A stretch of DNA of 64,000 nt, from positions 1 to 64,000 of the forward strand of contig MU006235.1 of assembly GCA_010093685.1 (NCBI GenBank). The letters run 5' to 3'. Below the pieces are notes generated by a model. The model did no database searches and was not told the DNA's origin. It saw only the letters and a program-made list of their open reading frames with translations. Positions within the stretch are counted from its first letter, which is position 1; each line of letters starts with the position of its first letter. This DNA is from Ophiobolus disseminans. Taxonomy: Eukaryota; Ascomycota; Dothideomycetes; Pleosporales; Phaeosphaeriaceae. Of the stretch, positions 42,043 to 53,640 are shown one piece after another. Made by a program: the position numbers and the translations under genes.

Positions 42043-44035
42043 ATGGCCGGCGTGCCTGACAAAGTCCTCAACTGGCTGTACAGCGTCCTCACTAGTGCAA
42101 GTCCCCCATATTCCCGACGCTTTTATTATCTGACACTCTATCTAGGAATATAAAGACGTCAACCGGACATACCATGACGCGGCCGAGGCCCTCTCCCATT
42201 ACCCGTCCCTCACCACCCGGACGGAGGTCTACAGTGCGTCACACACCATTGCACACCACCATGCCTTGAGCGCATACTCACACGATTAGCATACGAAAAT
42301 GGAACATCGGCGCTTCTCCTGCTTCTTACGGGAACGCTGCCCGTCACCTTTCGCGGCGCAACCTACGGCTTTCCGGTAGCGATATGGGTGCCTTACGCCT
42401 ACCCCCGAGAGTCTCCCATCGTATACATTACGCCCTCACAAGACATGGTGGTAAGGCCAGGGCAGCATGTTAGCGGAGACGGGAGGGTATACCACCCATA
42501 TCTGGCGCAATGGGAAAAGTACTGGGATGTATGTATGCGATGCGCCTCGCGCTGCACTGGCGGGCGCCTGGAAGAGGAAGGTGTCCAAAGCTTACGCAAG
42601 GCTAGAAATCCACACTATTCGATTTCCTAGCTGTCCTTCGAGGCGTCTTCGCCAAGGAACCACCCGTGCGGTCAAGGCAACCGCAGCCACACAGTACACC
42701 CGCACAGCCAGCGCCTCCGCCAGTGCCCCCGCCCCCAGCAGAGTGGCGGCGATCAGTACATGGTGGACAAAGCGCATCAAGCCCCCCTGCTCCAGCACAA
42801 CAAGGCCCAGCACCTCCTCCACGACCGCCGAAGCCGGGTGAGCAAGGCCCTTATACCCCCCAGCCGTCGCGCGATCGCTACTCGCAGCCACCGCCTCTCC
42901 CACCGCATCCACCACCACAACCTCAGGCCCCGTCAACATATCAGCAGGGACAAAGGAGTAGCTACGGCACTCCAGCACAATGGCAGCAGCATGCTCCTCC
43001 GCCTGCGCAGAATGTACCACGCCAGGCCAGCTACGACATGAGTCCAATCGCAGCAGGATCAAGGCCTCCTCGACCACACGTTCAGGCTCAGGGTTATCAA
43101 CCAGCCCCATATGGGCTTGGTAGTCCGGTCAGCCCCCTCACGCCGGACGGGCAGCGGCCGACATCGCGATACGGGCAGCCCGCACCTCCGCCTCAGCAGC
43201 ACCCGCGCATGCCACACACACAACATCAACAGGGGCCACCGCCTTCGCAGCAACAGTACAATCCTCCGCCGCCAACACAACAGTATCAACAGCCACCGGC
43301 TCGAGGCTACCCACAGCAGCAACAGCCCCCCTACCAGCAGTATCCACAACATCCTCCACAACAAGCGCCTCCACCTCCAAAGCCTCCGATCGATCTTCTC
43401 GATGACTCGCTCGAAGTCACCATCCCTTCACAGTCAGGTCCCCAAGCCCCATTACCTGTCCCTCTCGTGCCCCCAAACCCCGAAAAAGACGCCCTCCTCA
43501 GCGCGCTCAGCCAGGCCCTCGTATCACAAATCCGCCAAACAGTCAACTCCAACATATCCGCCATACCACCTCTCCGCTCGCAACAAGCCGCCCTACAAAC
43601 AGCGTACTCCCGGCTCCAAGCCGAGCTTAGCGAGCTCCAACAACTCGACGCCGCGCTGGCGTCCAACGAGCAAATCCTCAAAGGCGCGATGCTCGAAGCA
43701 GACCGCGTCATGGACGATGCGCGACGCCGGAAAGCGCCGGATGTGGATGACGTGCTTGTTGCGCCGACGTTTGTTGGGGGCCAGTTGTATGCGCTGGCTG
43801 CGGAGGAAAAAGGCATTGCGGATGCGTTGTTTGTGTTGGGGCGGGCGCTGGATAGGGGGAGGGTTGGGGCGGAGGTGTTTGTCAAGGTGAGTGTATCATT
43901 GTGAAATTGGGATGTGTGGATGTGCTAATACGAAGGCAGCAAACGAGGAGTCTGGCTCGGGATCAGTTTTTGAAAAAGGCGCTCATCAGGAAAATTGCGA
44001 GGGGCTTGGGATTGGATGAGTATGCGATGCGGTGA
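42043..44035 (+). CDS. VPS23: ESCRT-I subunit Vps23/Tsg101, 585 aa
   Basis: Five exons: 42043-42096, 42146-42233, 42290-42528, 42606-43886, 43940-44035 (1758 nt). Intron 1 starts GCAAGT and ends CTAG, a GC-AG intron; no GT donor keeps the phase. The UEV domain (residues 1-150) has KVLNWLYSVL, TYENGTSALLLLLTG, VPYAYPRESPIVY and GQHVSGDGRVYHPYL. A long Pro/Gln-rich linker (about 160-380) is followed by IDLLDDSLEVTIP, a coiled coil (about 420-490) and the C-terminal steadiness box ending QFLKKALIRKIARGLGLDEY. ESCRT-I sorts ubiquitinated membrane cargo into multivesicular bodies; the UEV binds ubiquitin and PTAP-type motifs. Confidence 0.95.
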
Positions 44036-45053
44036 CGTGCTGAGCCTTGTGTGGTTGGAAGATGGAATGGAATGGGATGGCAAGGATGAATGCGGGTAGG
44101 TGGTTGACAACGTACAATATTGACGATGAAAAATGGGCTCTGCAGTCTATCGAGACGGCATCTCCCTCGTTGGATATATACTTGCGCCGCTATCAGCCAT
44201 ATATCAGTGCCAGCATCTCCATCTCCTTCCGAAACAAAGAACAACGCCCCAAGTTCGCAATGAGAATCGTAATCCCTTCATCCGCAGTTTAGCACATACA
44301 GTATCCCAAGACTAGCATCATTATTATCATCAGCGTCCCTCGTTCGCATCTAGACTCTACTTACAACTTGTTACCCAACGCTTCCCCCAGAAAAGCGTTC
44401 GGCAGAGCAGTGCCGTACGTACAATGTAAACGTCAGGATGCGAAGCATGTTTGCGTTCAGGCTAGTTGTGTCGGGCGGCGGTGGACATGTGCGCGGAGAT
44501 GAAGGGAACGGTGGGGTATGATTGAGGTCGTGGATTGGGGTGGGAAATGGGATGTAATTCACAGTGGTGAGATGTAAGGGCGCAATGTTGGCTGTCTTGA
44601 AAGCTGGCTCACTGCGGGGACGAGAATAGATGCAGTCATGAAATGCCACAAAGTGCACAGAAAGAGATGTCTCAAGAGATGAAGCCTTGGAAATTTATTC
44701 GTGGATATTTGGATGATGTTGGATTACAGCTTCCCGACTATGTAGGTCATTTTTGTTTGTGCAAAGTCCAAACTTCGGAGATGAACAAGTTGGCCTCCTC
44801 TTACAACCCGTGGTCTGCATCCAATACGCTGTCAACTTGAGGCCGAACTGATAACAAGGGATATCCAAGGTGACGTGGAGGTGGAATAGGATTTAGGATG
44901 AGGATTTGTTGTTGCCCTATGTGCAGAGTAGAGGGCGCTAGAAGTGAAGCTGCCAGATGCGTTGATGAGGGGTCGGAGTCGAGATCAACTGCAAAATCGG
45001 AGTGATGTTGCCGTACGGCGGACTCGCCGTTGTGCGTTCGTCCACATCAGCGT
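44036..45053. other. Convergent intergenic region
   Basis: About 1 kb between the 3' ends of VPS23 and the CAP-domain gene. No gene supported on either strand. Confidence 0.5.
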
Positions 45054-45797
45054 TCAGCGACGAACCTTCCAGTCGAAGTGGACGTCGTCGCGAGCTTGCA
45101 CTTCGGCGGCGGAGGGGTCACTGCAGACTGGGCCCCAGACCTGCTGCTTGAACTGTCCCTCGGAGTCATTGTTTCCATATGCCTCGTAGTCTGCATGTGT
45201 GTCAGTGTTGTAGCAGGATCATTGCAATGCCACTTACAGCAGTAGAAGCGACCTGGAAAGTCAACTCCATCGACCTGGCTATCATTGCAGTGTCCCACAG
45301 CGCAGCCAATGGCTGATGAGTTGCGCCACACCATCTGCGTGAAGTGCCCCCAGCTGCCGTCGTACTTGGGGTTCTCGTACGGGTATAGAATCTCCTCCTC
45401 GTGCCAGCCGTGGGAGGCGGTGCTTACGAACTTGATCCAGTCGTCGTAGTTGCCGGGCGCCGGGCCAACAGCAGAAAGATTGCTACCGAGTCGCTCCTAG
45501 TAGAGTCAGTCTGGGCTTTGAAATTCACGTCTGGCAATGGCTTGCATGTTTCTGCTTCTGGGGGCACCAAGAGAGTTCTTCGAGGGCAGCCTCTGCAAGC
45601 TTGGGGTCCCAGACGAGGTCCTGGGCGCAGTGCAGCTTGCGCCAGTACCAGTGAGCGCGCATCACCGCGCTGATGAAGTTGGGGTCGTCGATGTGAGGAG
45701 CAGAGTCGTCCTGGAGGTCACGCGGCTTGATATCGAAAGCAGGTGCAGCTACCACCGCGGCAGCCGCGAGAGCGACGAGACTGGCAATGAGCTTCAT
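45054..45797 (-). CDS. Secreted CAP/PR-1-domain protein, 215 aa
   Basis: Signal peptide MKLIASLVALAAAAVVAAPA. Exons 45797-45546, 45496-45238 and 45190-45054 sum to 648 nt if intron 1 uses a GC donor (GCAAGC...ACTAG); the only nearby GT donor is out of phase and leaves a 34-bp intron. CAP core: HWYWRKLHCAQDLVWDPKLA, GSWGHFTQMVWRNSSAIGC (CAP1 signature with His and Glu-type pocket), and a C-terminal FYC...YEAYGNND (CAP2). The Cys-rich exon 1 end WCPQKQKH precedes ERLGSNLSAVG. Fungal PR-1-like proteins bind sterols and fatty acids and act outside the cell; the role here is unproven. Confidence 0.85.
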
Positions 45798-46802
45798 GTT
45801 AAGCTGTAAGTAAAGATAAATGAGTGTGATGCTCCTAGGTGTGTGATATCGGATCGAGGGTGCAGGTGGACCGGTGCAGTTGATCTAAGGATGTTGTGCA
45901 CTGAGGTAGGTTGTAGGTTCCAAGAGAGCGGCTGAAGTGAGTAAGGAATGGCAACGGTCCAACAGGTTGAAGAGAGAAGGAGAAGAAGTTGCGGGCAGCG
46001 TGATGTCTATGAACGTGGATGGCCCGTGGGCTGGGGTAATGGCGTGTTGTGGAGCAGGTGCAGCTTCCTTCACCAAACGAGCCCACTGTAAACAACTAGG
46101 ACGCTACATCAGGAGGGGTCAGCGACGGTCTAGTGGGGCATTGATGTCGCTTGTGACAAACAACAGGGTACGGCGCTGATACTGCTTGTAGTTCGCCATT
46201 GATTACGTCGTGAATGTTGGGCGCGAACTGCTTCACCGTACTTCCCTTACCCGTCCGGGTGGTACGCTATTGTGCCATTGGCTGCTCGTTTGCCTGCGCA
46301 CTTCCGTCTGCTGCGTTATATGAATGGTGCGACATGTCCATCGACTCGGCTTCTTTTACTCAAGCGCGCGTCAACGGATCGCCTGTGCACTTCTTCCCCG
46401 GTCAGACTTGTGAATGCTTGAAACAGGGACACGTGAAAGCCTGAACATCGAGGGACGTCTTCTTGATATCTGTGTGACGGGCATCGGTCAATCATTGGCA
46501 TCATCACTACACGCTCACATAGGTAATGCAAGCAAAATGTGGCTTCGCAGAATTGTCGCGTTGTAGTCTTAAGTGGCGTCTGTAGCCTTGTCAAAACCAT
46601 GACACGAAACAGCCACGTGTGCATGGGACCAGATCTCGTGTGGCGCTGTCCAGCAATACCTCAAAATCCGTTCGTCGAGCCTCCCCACCGCCCGACATGG
46701 TCGAGCCCGGTACCACTTGTTCGAGAGCGACTTGTGGTACGATAGTGCGCGGTCCATCTAGGTCATGTGCGTTTGCTAGGGTCAAGGCTTCTTGAGTGTG
46801 TG
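45798..46802. other. Intergenic
   Basis: About 1 kb upstream of the CAP gene. I find no supported gene; the frames present are short and compositionally random. Confidence 0.45.
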
Positions 46803-47051
46803 CTACGCTGTCGTCAGCCAGTCGCCGTTCGTGACACCGGAAATAAATCCCCGATATGTGACGTCCACGATCTGTTTGTATGCCCTGTGCGAGTCACTGT
46901 CCCGTTGGTGAGGGTCAGTGGGGTTGTATAATATGAACCAGTCGCACTCCATGACCTCGGTGCGGGGCATTCGGGTGTCCTGGAACTGGGAAATGAATGC
47001 CGCAATGCTGTGGGAGCTTGTACAAACGGGAAGCTGCATATCTGTGGCCAT
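46803..47051 (-). CDS. Possible small ORF, 82 codons, unknown
   Basis: The frame starts MATDMQLPVCTSSHSIAAFI and reads on without a stop (FQDTRMPRTEVMECDWFILY, RAYKQIVDVTYRGFISG). Codon composition looks protein-like, but it starts only 35 bp after the SSN3 stop on the same strand and has no recognised family. It may be a chance frame in the SSN3 3' region. Confidence 0.25.
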   Translation of the reverse strand: MATDMQLPVCTSSHSIAAFISQFQDTRMPRTEVMECDWFILYNPTDPHQRDSDSHRAYKQIVDVTYRGFISGVTNGDWLTTA

Positions 47052-47085
47052 ACATGTAGTTGGTAAGAAGCGGTAGGCTAAGCAT

Positions 47086-48344
47086 TCATCCTTCCTTCAG
47101 ACGCTTAGCCGGTCGTCCAATCAGCGAATCGTCTGGCAGTCCGCTTCTCTTGGTGCCGGGCAAGCTTGATGTACGGATGTCATTATCCTCCTGGCTAACT
47201 CGGCGTACGGGATACTTGATCTTGGAGTCCTCGAAGCAGTTGTCAGATGGCTTGCTGTGCTCCGTGAAGTACTTGTGCTCCAAGGCTTTCTCGGCCGTTA
47301 GACGTTTTTGTGGATCATACTCGAGCAACTGCTTGAGCAAGGAGAGGCCTTCTGGGCCCGATGTTTCCGGTCCAGAGCCCGGGGGATATTGGTTGTTGGT
47401 CAGGGTTTGGTGGTACCATCGATCTAGTCCATCACCGTTCTGTGGCCGGCCATATCTTGCAGCATTTCCCGCAATGAGAGAGTTCAACTGAGGAAACTCG
47501 GGCATGGCCGCCAGCAGTGGCCACCGCTCCTTACTGGGCAGCCCCATGATCTCGACAATCTTCTGCATCTGGTTGCGCTGAAAGGGTACCGTCTTCTTGC
47601 TGTCCATCTTTGCTTCCTCTCCCTTGAAGATTGGGCGTAGAGACAGGAGCTCGGCAAAGATGCACCCGACGGCCCACAAGTCGACGGCTGGGGTGTAATG
47701 GCGGCTGCCCAGGAGTAGTTCGGGCGCGCGGTACCATATGGTCACAACAACCTTGTCGCCGCTGAACAATGATTGAAGCGGCTTGTAGAACAGACGGGCC
47801 AGGCCGAGATCACCAATCTTCACCTTGCCGACGCTGGTGACCATGATATTAGCAGGCTTGAGATCTCTGTGCATGACCCAGTTGCGGTGGAGGTAGACGA
47901 GGCCTTGGAGAAGCTGGTACAGGATTGACTTGATGGTCCGTGCGGGTATAGCTTGCCGCTGTGGCTGGTTGTGGTGATGGATGATCTGGAGCAGGTCGTG
48001 CTCTGCATACTCAAAGACAATGAAGATGCATTTCTCCTCGAGTATTATCTCCACGGTGTGCACAACATTGGGGTGCGCGAGCTCCGTGCAGAGGGCCATT
48101 TCTCGGATGGCGGACTGCGAGATGCCGGAGTACTGGAGCTCGCCTTCCTTGTCAGGCTTGAACCTACATGCGTCAGCCATATCTCACCCACGTCAGATTG
48201 AACATACTTCTTGATGGCAAATTCGCCGGTGCGGCCATTCTTGCCTTCCGCCTTGTAGACGCGTCCATAGGTTCCGCTGCTGATGAAGCCCACGATCTTG
48301 TAGCGCTCGTTGACCCGCTTCTTGTTGTTGTAGCCAGTGAACAT
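47086..48344 (-). CDS. SSN3: Mediator kinase Ssn3/Cdk8, 404 aa
   Basis: Two exons, 48344-48208 and 48163-47086 (1215 nt), intron 44 bp (GTATGT...TGTAG). Residues 15-330 form a CMGC kinase: ISSGTYGRVYKA loop, EFAIKKFKPDKEGE with catalytic Lys, the SMSGISQSA-like cyclin-contact helix seen here as YSGISQSAIREMAL, VMHRDLKPANIMV, KIGDLGLARLF (DLG instead of DFG, shared with Cdk8), VVTIWYRAPELLLG. The insert with EEAKMDSKKTVPFQRNQMQK is diagnostic of the Ssn3/Cdk8 class. It phosphorylates RNA polymerase II and transcription factors within Mediator with cyclin C (Ssn8). The C-terminus ends RPAKRLKEG. Confidence 0.96.
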
Positions 48345-49122
48345 GGCCTGTGAGGAGTCGGCCGGGTCTGAAGAAGCTGGTTAGTTGGGCTTCAGCGCTG
48401 CAGCCGATGATGTGTGACGATATGGGGATTGCCGAGAGATTTAAAGTTGAGTATGAGCGTTCAAGATGTTCTCAGGGTCCACCAAGGCGGCCGCTGCAGC
48501 GATGACGGACAGCTGCCGCTATGCACGCGGGTGCAGGCGCAGAACAAAACGAATTCAGGGAAGACGGCAATAACAATCCTGCAGACGCTCAGGGGAGAGA
48601 GGGATGAGACATGACAGCACACAGACACGACACGGAGAGGCAGCGAGGCAGGAGATAGACTACGGACCGTTAAAGGCTGCGGCGACGCTACCACGCAGCG
48701 TGGCTCGGGCGGAGGAGGATGGTGCTGATGGCGCTGAGGGTGGGTCTGATGGGGAACTCATCTCTCAGGCATCGTCTGCGCATGCGCTTCGTTTAGTTGC
48801 CGTCTCCACATTCGGCTTGGGGGACTCGCCGGGCATGCTCCGGAGTTACTCTGGCAGCCGATGTGCGCGGGGCTTACAGATGGATTCTTGGGCTTCGGCA
48901 ATCAGTCCAGCAGTGCAGATTAATGGGTTCACGTGAGGAGGAGTTGTGCAAGTTGTGAAGGCGGCCGCCGCTGAGGTCAGCCATGGTGCTGCCCGCCGAG
49001 CCGCATCGTTTCCAGATTCAAGCTTCAAGCTTCAAGCTTCCCCAGCATCACACGCCTATCGCGGCCCACCACCGCCGTGAGACACTCCTTCACGACGACA
49101 CTTCCAGCGGTATAACATCGCC
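48345..49122. other. Divergent promoter region SSN3 / sugar transporter
   Basis: About 780 bp between divergent genes. A short direct repeat of CAAGCTT occurs at about 49019-49037. No gene seen. Confidence 0.5.
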
Positions 49123-50685
49123 ATGAGCCCTCGATCGTGGGCGCAAGGTCTTACTGGCTACTTCGTGTATATCTTATTCATCGCAACACTCGGGCCGCTG
49201 CTGTTTGGTTTCCACCTGGTACGCCTTCTCCACTGCACACCTAACTCCCGCTGACAGCCACAGGGCGAGCTCAACGCACCCGAAGATGTCATCCGCTGCA
49301 AAAAGAAGTCAATCAAGGCCACCGTCGCAGGCCTTAGCCTCCCGCAGTGCATCGAGATGACGCCCACCGAATGGGGTGTCGTGGGATCAATGTACACGCT
49401 GGGTGGGCTGATAGGCGCGCTGTCGGCAGGACCGGTCGCCAGCAGATACGGCCGGCTCAGGACGATGCAGCTCACGACCATCTTCTTCACTATCGGCCCA
49501 GTCTTTGAAGCGCTCAGTCCGGGCATCGGCGTCATGGCCTTTGGACGGCTGCTATCCGGAGTAGGCGCAGGTGCAGCAGTGGTCATTGTCCCTCTCTACA
49601 TCTCGGAAATCTCACCACCGGCACAGAGGGGTTTCTTTGGCGCATTCACTCAGATCATGTGCAACGTTGGCATCCTGTTCACGCAGCTGCTAGGGTACTT
49701 CTTGAGCCACGACTCGTACTGGAGGTTCATCTTGGCGGTGGGCGGCATGGTTGGTATCGCACAGGCGGCTGGGCTGCTGCTTTCTGTGGAGAGCCCCAAG
49801 TACCTCGCCAATCAGGGCAACATCACACTCGCAAAGAAGACGCTGCGCAGAATCAGAGGCGGGGGGGCGGATATCGATGGCGAGATCGCGGACTGGGGTG
49901 TTGCAGGTGTGGCAGATGCCAATGGTAAGACCTCGTTCCTGCGTACTTGTTCCCTAACTAACATGACAGCAGAGGAGGAGCAGACACTTCTCGGCAATGA
50001 GCACGGCTCAGCACCAACAGCTTCGAAGCAGTCTGGGAGCGAGGAGAAGCTCAGCATCATGCAGGTCTTCCGCCACCCCGACTACAGGAGCGCAGCAATC
50101 GCCGTCATCATGGTTATGTTGGCACAGCAGTTCAGCGGCATCAACAGCATCGTCATGTACGGTGTGTCGCTTCTGGCAGGCCTCCTCGAGTCGAACTCCG
50201 CCCTGCTCAACCTGGCCGTGTCGGCGCTCAACATCATAGTCACGGCCGGCGGTGCGCCTCTCGTCGACAAGCTGGGTCGCAAGACGTGTCTACTCAACTC
50301 CATCGCGGGCATGGGCATCAGCTCGCTTCTGCTTGCTATTGGCATCATCAAGTCGATCCCGGTGCTCTCGGCCGTGGCTGTCCTCTTGTTCGTGGCAAGC
50401 TTCGGACTCGGTCTTGGGCCGGTACCATTCATTCTCGCCAGCGAACTGGTCGACTCGGATGCGTCTGATGCGGTGCAGAGTATTGCACTCGCAGCCAACT
50501 GGATCGCCACGTTCATCGTCGCGCAGTTCTTCCCCCTCGCAAGCGAGAAGCTGCACGGAAAGGTCTACTTCATCTTTGCAGCGCTCTCTCTGTTCTTCTT
50601 CTCCTTCATCTCGTGGTATGTGCCAGAAACGAAGGGTAAGAAGAACGCGGACGAGGTTTGGGGTAGGGAGCGCCGAGTGGATTAG
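49123..50685 (+). CDS. MFS sugar transporter, 490 aa
   Basis: Three exons, 49123-49218, 49264-49924 and 49970-50685 (1473 nt). Twelve membrane segments are expected; visible sugar-porter signatures are LLFGFHLGELNAPEDV in TM1, GPVASRYGRLR after TM2, FGRLLSGVGAGAAVVIVPLYISEISPPAQRG (PESPR-like loop region), SVESPKYL before the central loop, QQFSGINSIVMYGVSLL in TM7, VDKLGRKTCLL and WYVPETKGK at the end. The closest group I recall is the small Vps73/Ybr241c type of sugar porters, but this is from memory. The central cytosolic loop includes LLGNEHGSAPTASKQSGSEE. Confidence 0.92.
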
Positions 50686-51038
50686 GTGGTGATCGCTCCA
50701 AGTCGAATTGTTGTATTTCAGAGCACAGAAGTGTAGCACGCTGCGGTTTACCGCATAGCCGAATAAAACAACCTGATATGATTACTTCTTGGTGGTACTG
50801 ATCCAATGCTGACGGAGGATGTGCAATGCTGCTTACATATAGAGCGGCCAAATGCCGGCTGCGGCGGTTCCGCTCGGTGGTTTCATCTGCGGCTTCGGAA
50901 TTGGCCCCTCTGACGTTCCCTCGGCAGAAGCTCGACATGACATGAACATTCACTTTTTCGCACCCTTCCTGCACATAGCTTTCTAGATCTTTTGTACATA
51001 CACACCGCATCCAATTGCCTCTGCGACCGTCTTTCACT
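50686..51038. other. Intergenic, RIB1 promoter side
   Basis: About 350 bp between co-directional genes; nothing else called. Confidence 0.5.
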
Positions 51039-52294
51039 ATGCAGGACCTCCCTTCACATGCATCGCCCGGCTTACCACCACTCTACTCACCGCAGCCGGG
51101 GCGCCTCGATGGCTTCGATTTTGAGACATCGGATGAAGAGCTAGGAAGGCATGCGCAAGGCAATAATGCTGCGAACAGCACACGTCACCGCGAACCCCCA
51201 CCTTCAATCATAAGCCCAGCATTCACGCCGCCCGCTACCCCCGGGTCAGCCACGCCCTCACACCCCCGACCGCCCCGCTCGATACCCGTCGATACCTCGA
51301 TATCCTCCGGCACACCCCGGCCAGAGCTGCTAGAGAAGCTACCCGAAGTAGACTGCGAAGTGCGCGCACGGATACCCACAACGACGGGGCACGAGATGTG
51401 GCTGCACGTGTACAGAAACAGCGTCGACACAAAAGAGCATCTGGCCATTGTATTTGGGAGCCAAATACGGTCGAGATCCCTCGACGCCGAGCGGCCCGGA
51501 GAAACAGAACTAGATCGCATGACACGAGGCGCATACGTCGGCCGCCTGTACCCCGGCCGCACCAGCTCGCGCGTCGAGCAGCTCAAGCGCGCAGAAGGCA
51601 TACCCTCGAAGCGCGCGCCCTCCCTATCCGAACATATCGACACCCCCACCGGCCTTCTCTCCCCGTCCTCCGCGTCCTCCGAGAACGGCGACATCCAGCC
51701 CATCGCGCCCTCGGACCTCCCCTTAGTACGCATACACTCGGAATGCTACACGGGCGAGACGGTGTGGTCCGCGCGCTGCGACTGCGGCGAGCAACTTGAC
51801 GAAGCAGCGCGCCTGATGGCGGATCCCACTTTGTCTCCCTCGGGCGGCGCAATTATCTACCTGCGCCAGGAAGGCCGGGGCATTGGGCTCGGCGAGAAAC
51901 TCAAGGCGTACAATTTGCAGGATCTCGGCAACGATACGTACGAAGCTAACATTCTCTTGCGACATCCTGCAGATGCGCGGAGCTATGGGCTTGCGACGGC
52001 CATGTTGATGGATTTGGGGCTTGGAGGCGAGCGGGGGATTCGCTTGTTGACAAATAATCCGGATAAGGTGCATGCGGTGGAGGGCCCGGGGAGGGAGGTT
52101 GTGGTAAGGGAGAGGGTGGCGATGGTGCCGATTGCGTGGAAGACGGGCGGGGAGAGGGGCGTTAGGAGTGAGGAGGTGGAGAAGTATTTGAGTACGAAGG
52201 TATGTGCATCATCGAATTTGGTAGATTTGGGACGGGAGATGCTGACTACGAACAGATTGAGAAGTTTAAACATATGTTGGATCAAAAGGCGTAG
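51039..52294 (+). CDS. RIB1: GTP cyclohydrolase II, Rib1, ~399 aa
   Basis: Exons 51039-52199 and 52256-52294 (1200 nt from the inner Met; an upstream in-frame ATG at 51015 would add eight residues). The first 110 residues are low-complexity and Pro/Ser-rich. The catalytic domain has LVRIHSECYTGETVWSARCD with the zinc ligands C-x10-C-x-C (ECYTGE...RCDCGEQ), IIYLRQEGRGIGLGEKLKAY, DTYEANILL and RLLTNNPDKVHAVE. Exon 2 codes for the tail IEKFKHMLDQKA. The enzyme opens GTP to the first riboflavin precursor with release of formate and pyrophosphate. Confidence 0.95.
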
Positions 52295-52784
52295 CTTTGA
52301 GCGATTTAGATCTGTTTATATTGGAAGATTACGGAACCTTTAGGTAAGATGTTTGCATTGCGGAGTGGCATGTATAGATACCAATGCACGAATGGACTTG
52401 TATGTACTGGGATATACTGTATGAGCTACTAAGATTCATTTGGTAGTGACCGATGACTGGAGAAGCCGCATATCTCGGTCCGTTTTCGATTCGTCCTCCG
52501 TGTCTCAACGAAGATCTCCTATGCTCATGGCACACTTCAACCGCATTAGCAACTACCACGAGCCATCCGACCTCCTCTCCAACTCCGTCCTCCATAAGAT
52601 TTCAAAGGTTAGGGTGCGACTCTGCATTTCCAAGCCCTGAAAACAAACCCTCACATGCCTCGTCTTCTTCTCGCTTTCCACCCTCCTCATTCAGATCTCT
52701 GGGCTGCTAAATTCCGTCACACACATGTTGAGATACGTCAGATTGCCCGCGTGCCCAATCCTGTTCTTCGGTGGTTCGAAGTTT
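52295..52784. other. Intergenic, RIB1 3' side
   Basis: About 490 bp, no gene or repeat recognised before the tandem array begins. Confidence 0.45.
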
Positions 52785-53640
52785 GGAGGTTCACGCAAAG
52801 CCGATTTTATTGATTACGCGCGTTCGGCCACCGTACGCTGCCGTATACCGAATTGCTGTGAATCGTATTAGAGGGTGTTACGGCGTTTCTATCTCTGGAC
52901 TGCGCTTGCTGGTCGACGAGGATATTCTAGCTGGCTCTTTAAGTCGAGGCGGATCCTATTTGCGTTTGGCCGCAGTGCGCTGGGACTTTTTTGCCGTGTA
53001 CTAATTTTAGAGGGTTGTTTCGGAGTGTGCCACTGAGACTGCTTCTTGGGACTGAAATTATTTCTATTCCTGGATTTCACTGGCTGGACGACGAAGATGT
53101 TGTAGCTGGTGGTTCATCCAAAGCCGATATTATTGACTACGCAAGTGAGGGTGCAGGACGCTGGGATTCGATATGCCGTGCAATGAGGATTTGTGGTTTG
53201 TTTCTGAGGGTGTTACGGCGTTTCTATTCCAAGACTGCGCTTGCTGGACGATGAAGGTATCCTAGCTATTGGTTCACTCGAGGCGGATCCTGTTTGCGTT
53301 CGGCCACAGTGCGCTGGGATTTGTCTGTCGTGTATCGAGGATTTTGGGGTTGTTGGGAAGCCGACATTGAGTCGACTGATTTCTATTCCTAGACCTTGTT
53401 CTTTGACATTCTGGTCTGGTGCTTTATGCGAGGCGGATCCTGCTTGACGATGCGCGTTCGGCTGCAGTGCACAGGAATTGGCATGCTGTGTATCGAGGAT
53501 CCGGGAGTTGTTTCGAAGTCTGCCACTGAGACAGTTTCTTGGGACTGGGTCGGCTTGTTTCTATTCTTGGGCTGAGCTTGCTGGACGATAAAGATATCGC
53601 AGTCTCTTCGAGCATGCGGTGTTCTATCAGGGCCGGAAGG
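52785..53640. repeat. Degenerate 150-170 bp tandem repeat array
   Basis: Related units recur at about 52785, 52935, 53105, 53270 and 53425, each with an (A/G)A(A/G)GC(C/G)GAT(C/T) motif, GCGTTCGGCC...CAGTGCGCTGGGA, GAGGGTGTTACGGCGTTTCTAT and a CTGGACGACGAAGAT-like stretch. Two flavours alternate: units with AAAGCCGATxTTATTGA and units with GAGGCGGATCCT. No coding potential is convincing on either strand. Confidence 0.7.

Noticed and set aside
42592..43110. 172-codon minus-strand ORF
   Set aside because: Antisense to the Pro/Gln-rich linker of VPS23; low-complexity DNA often gives open antisense frames.
43331..43885. 184-codon minus-strand ORF
   Set aside because: Antisense to the VPS23 coiled-coil exon, whose plus-strand reading is well supported.
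51185..51733. 182-codon minus-strand ORF
   Set aside because: Antisense to the Pro/Ser-rich N-terminal part of RIB1.
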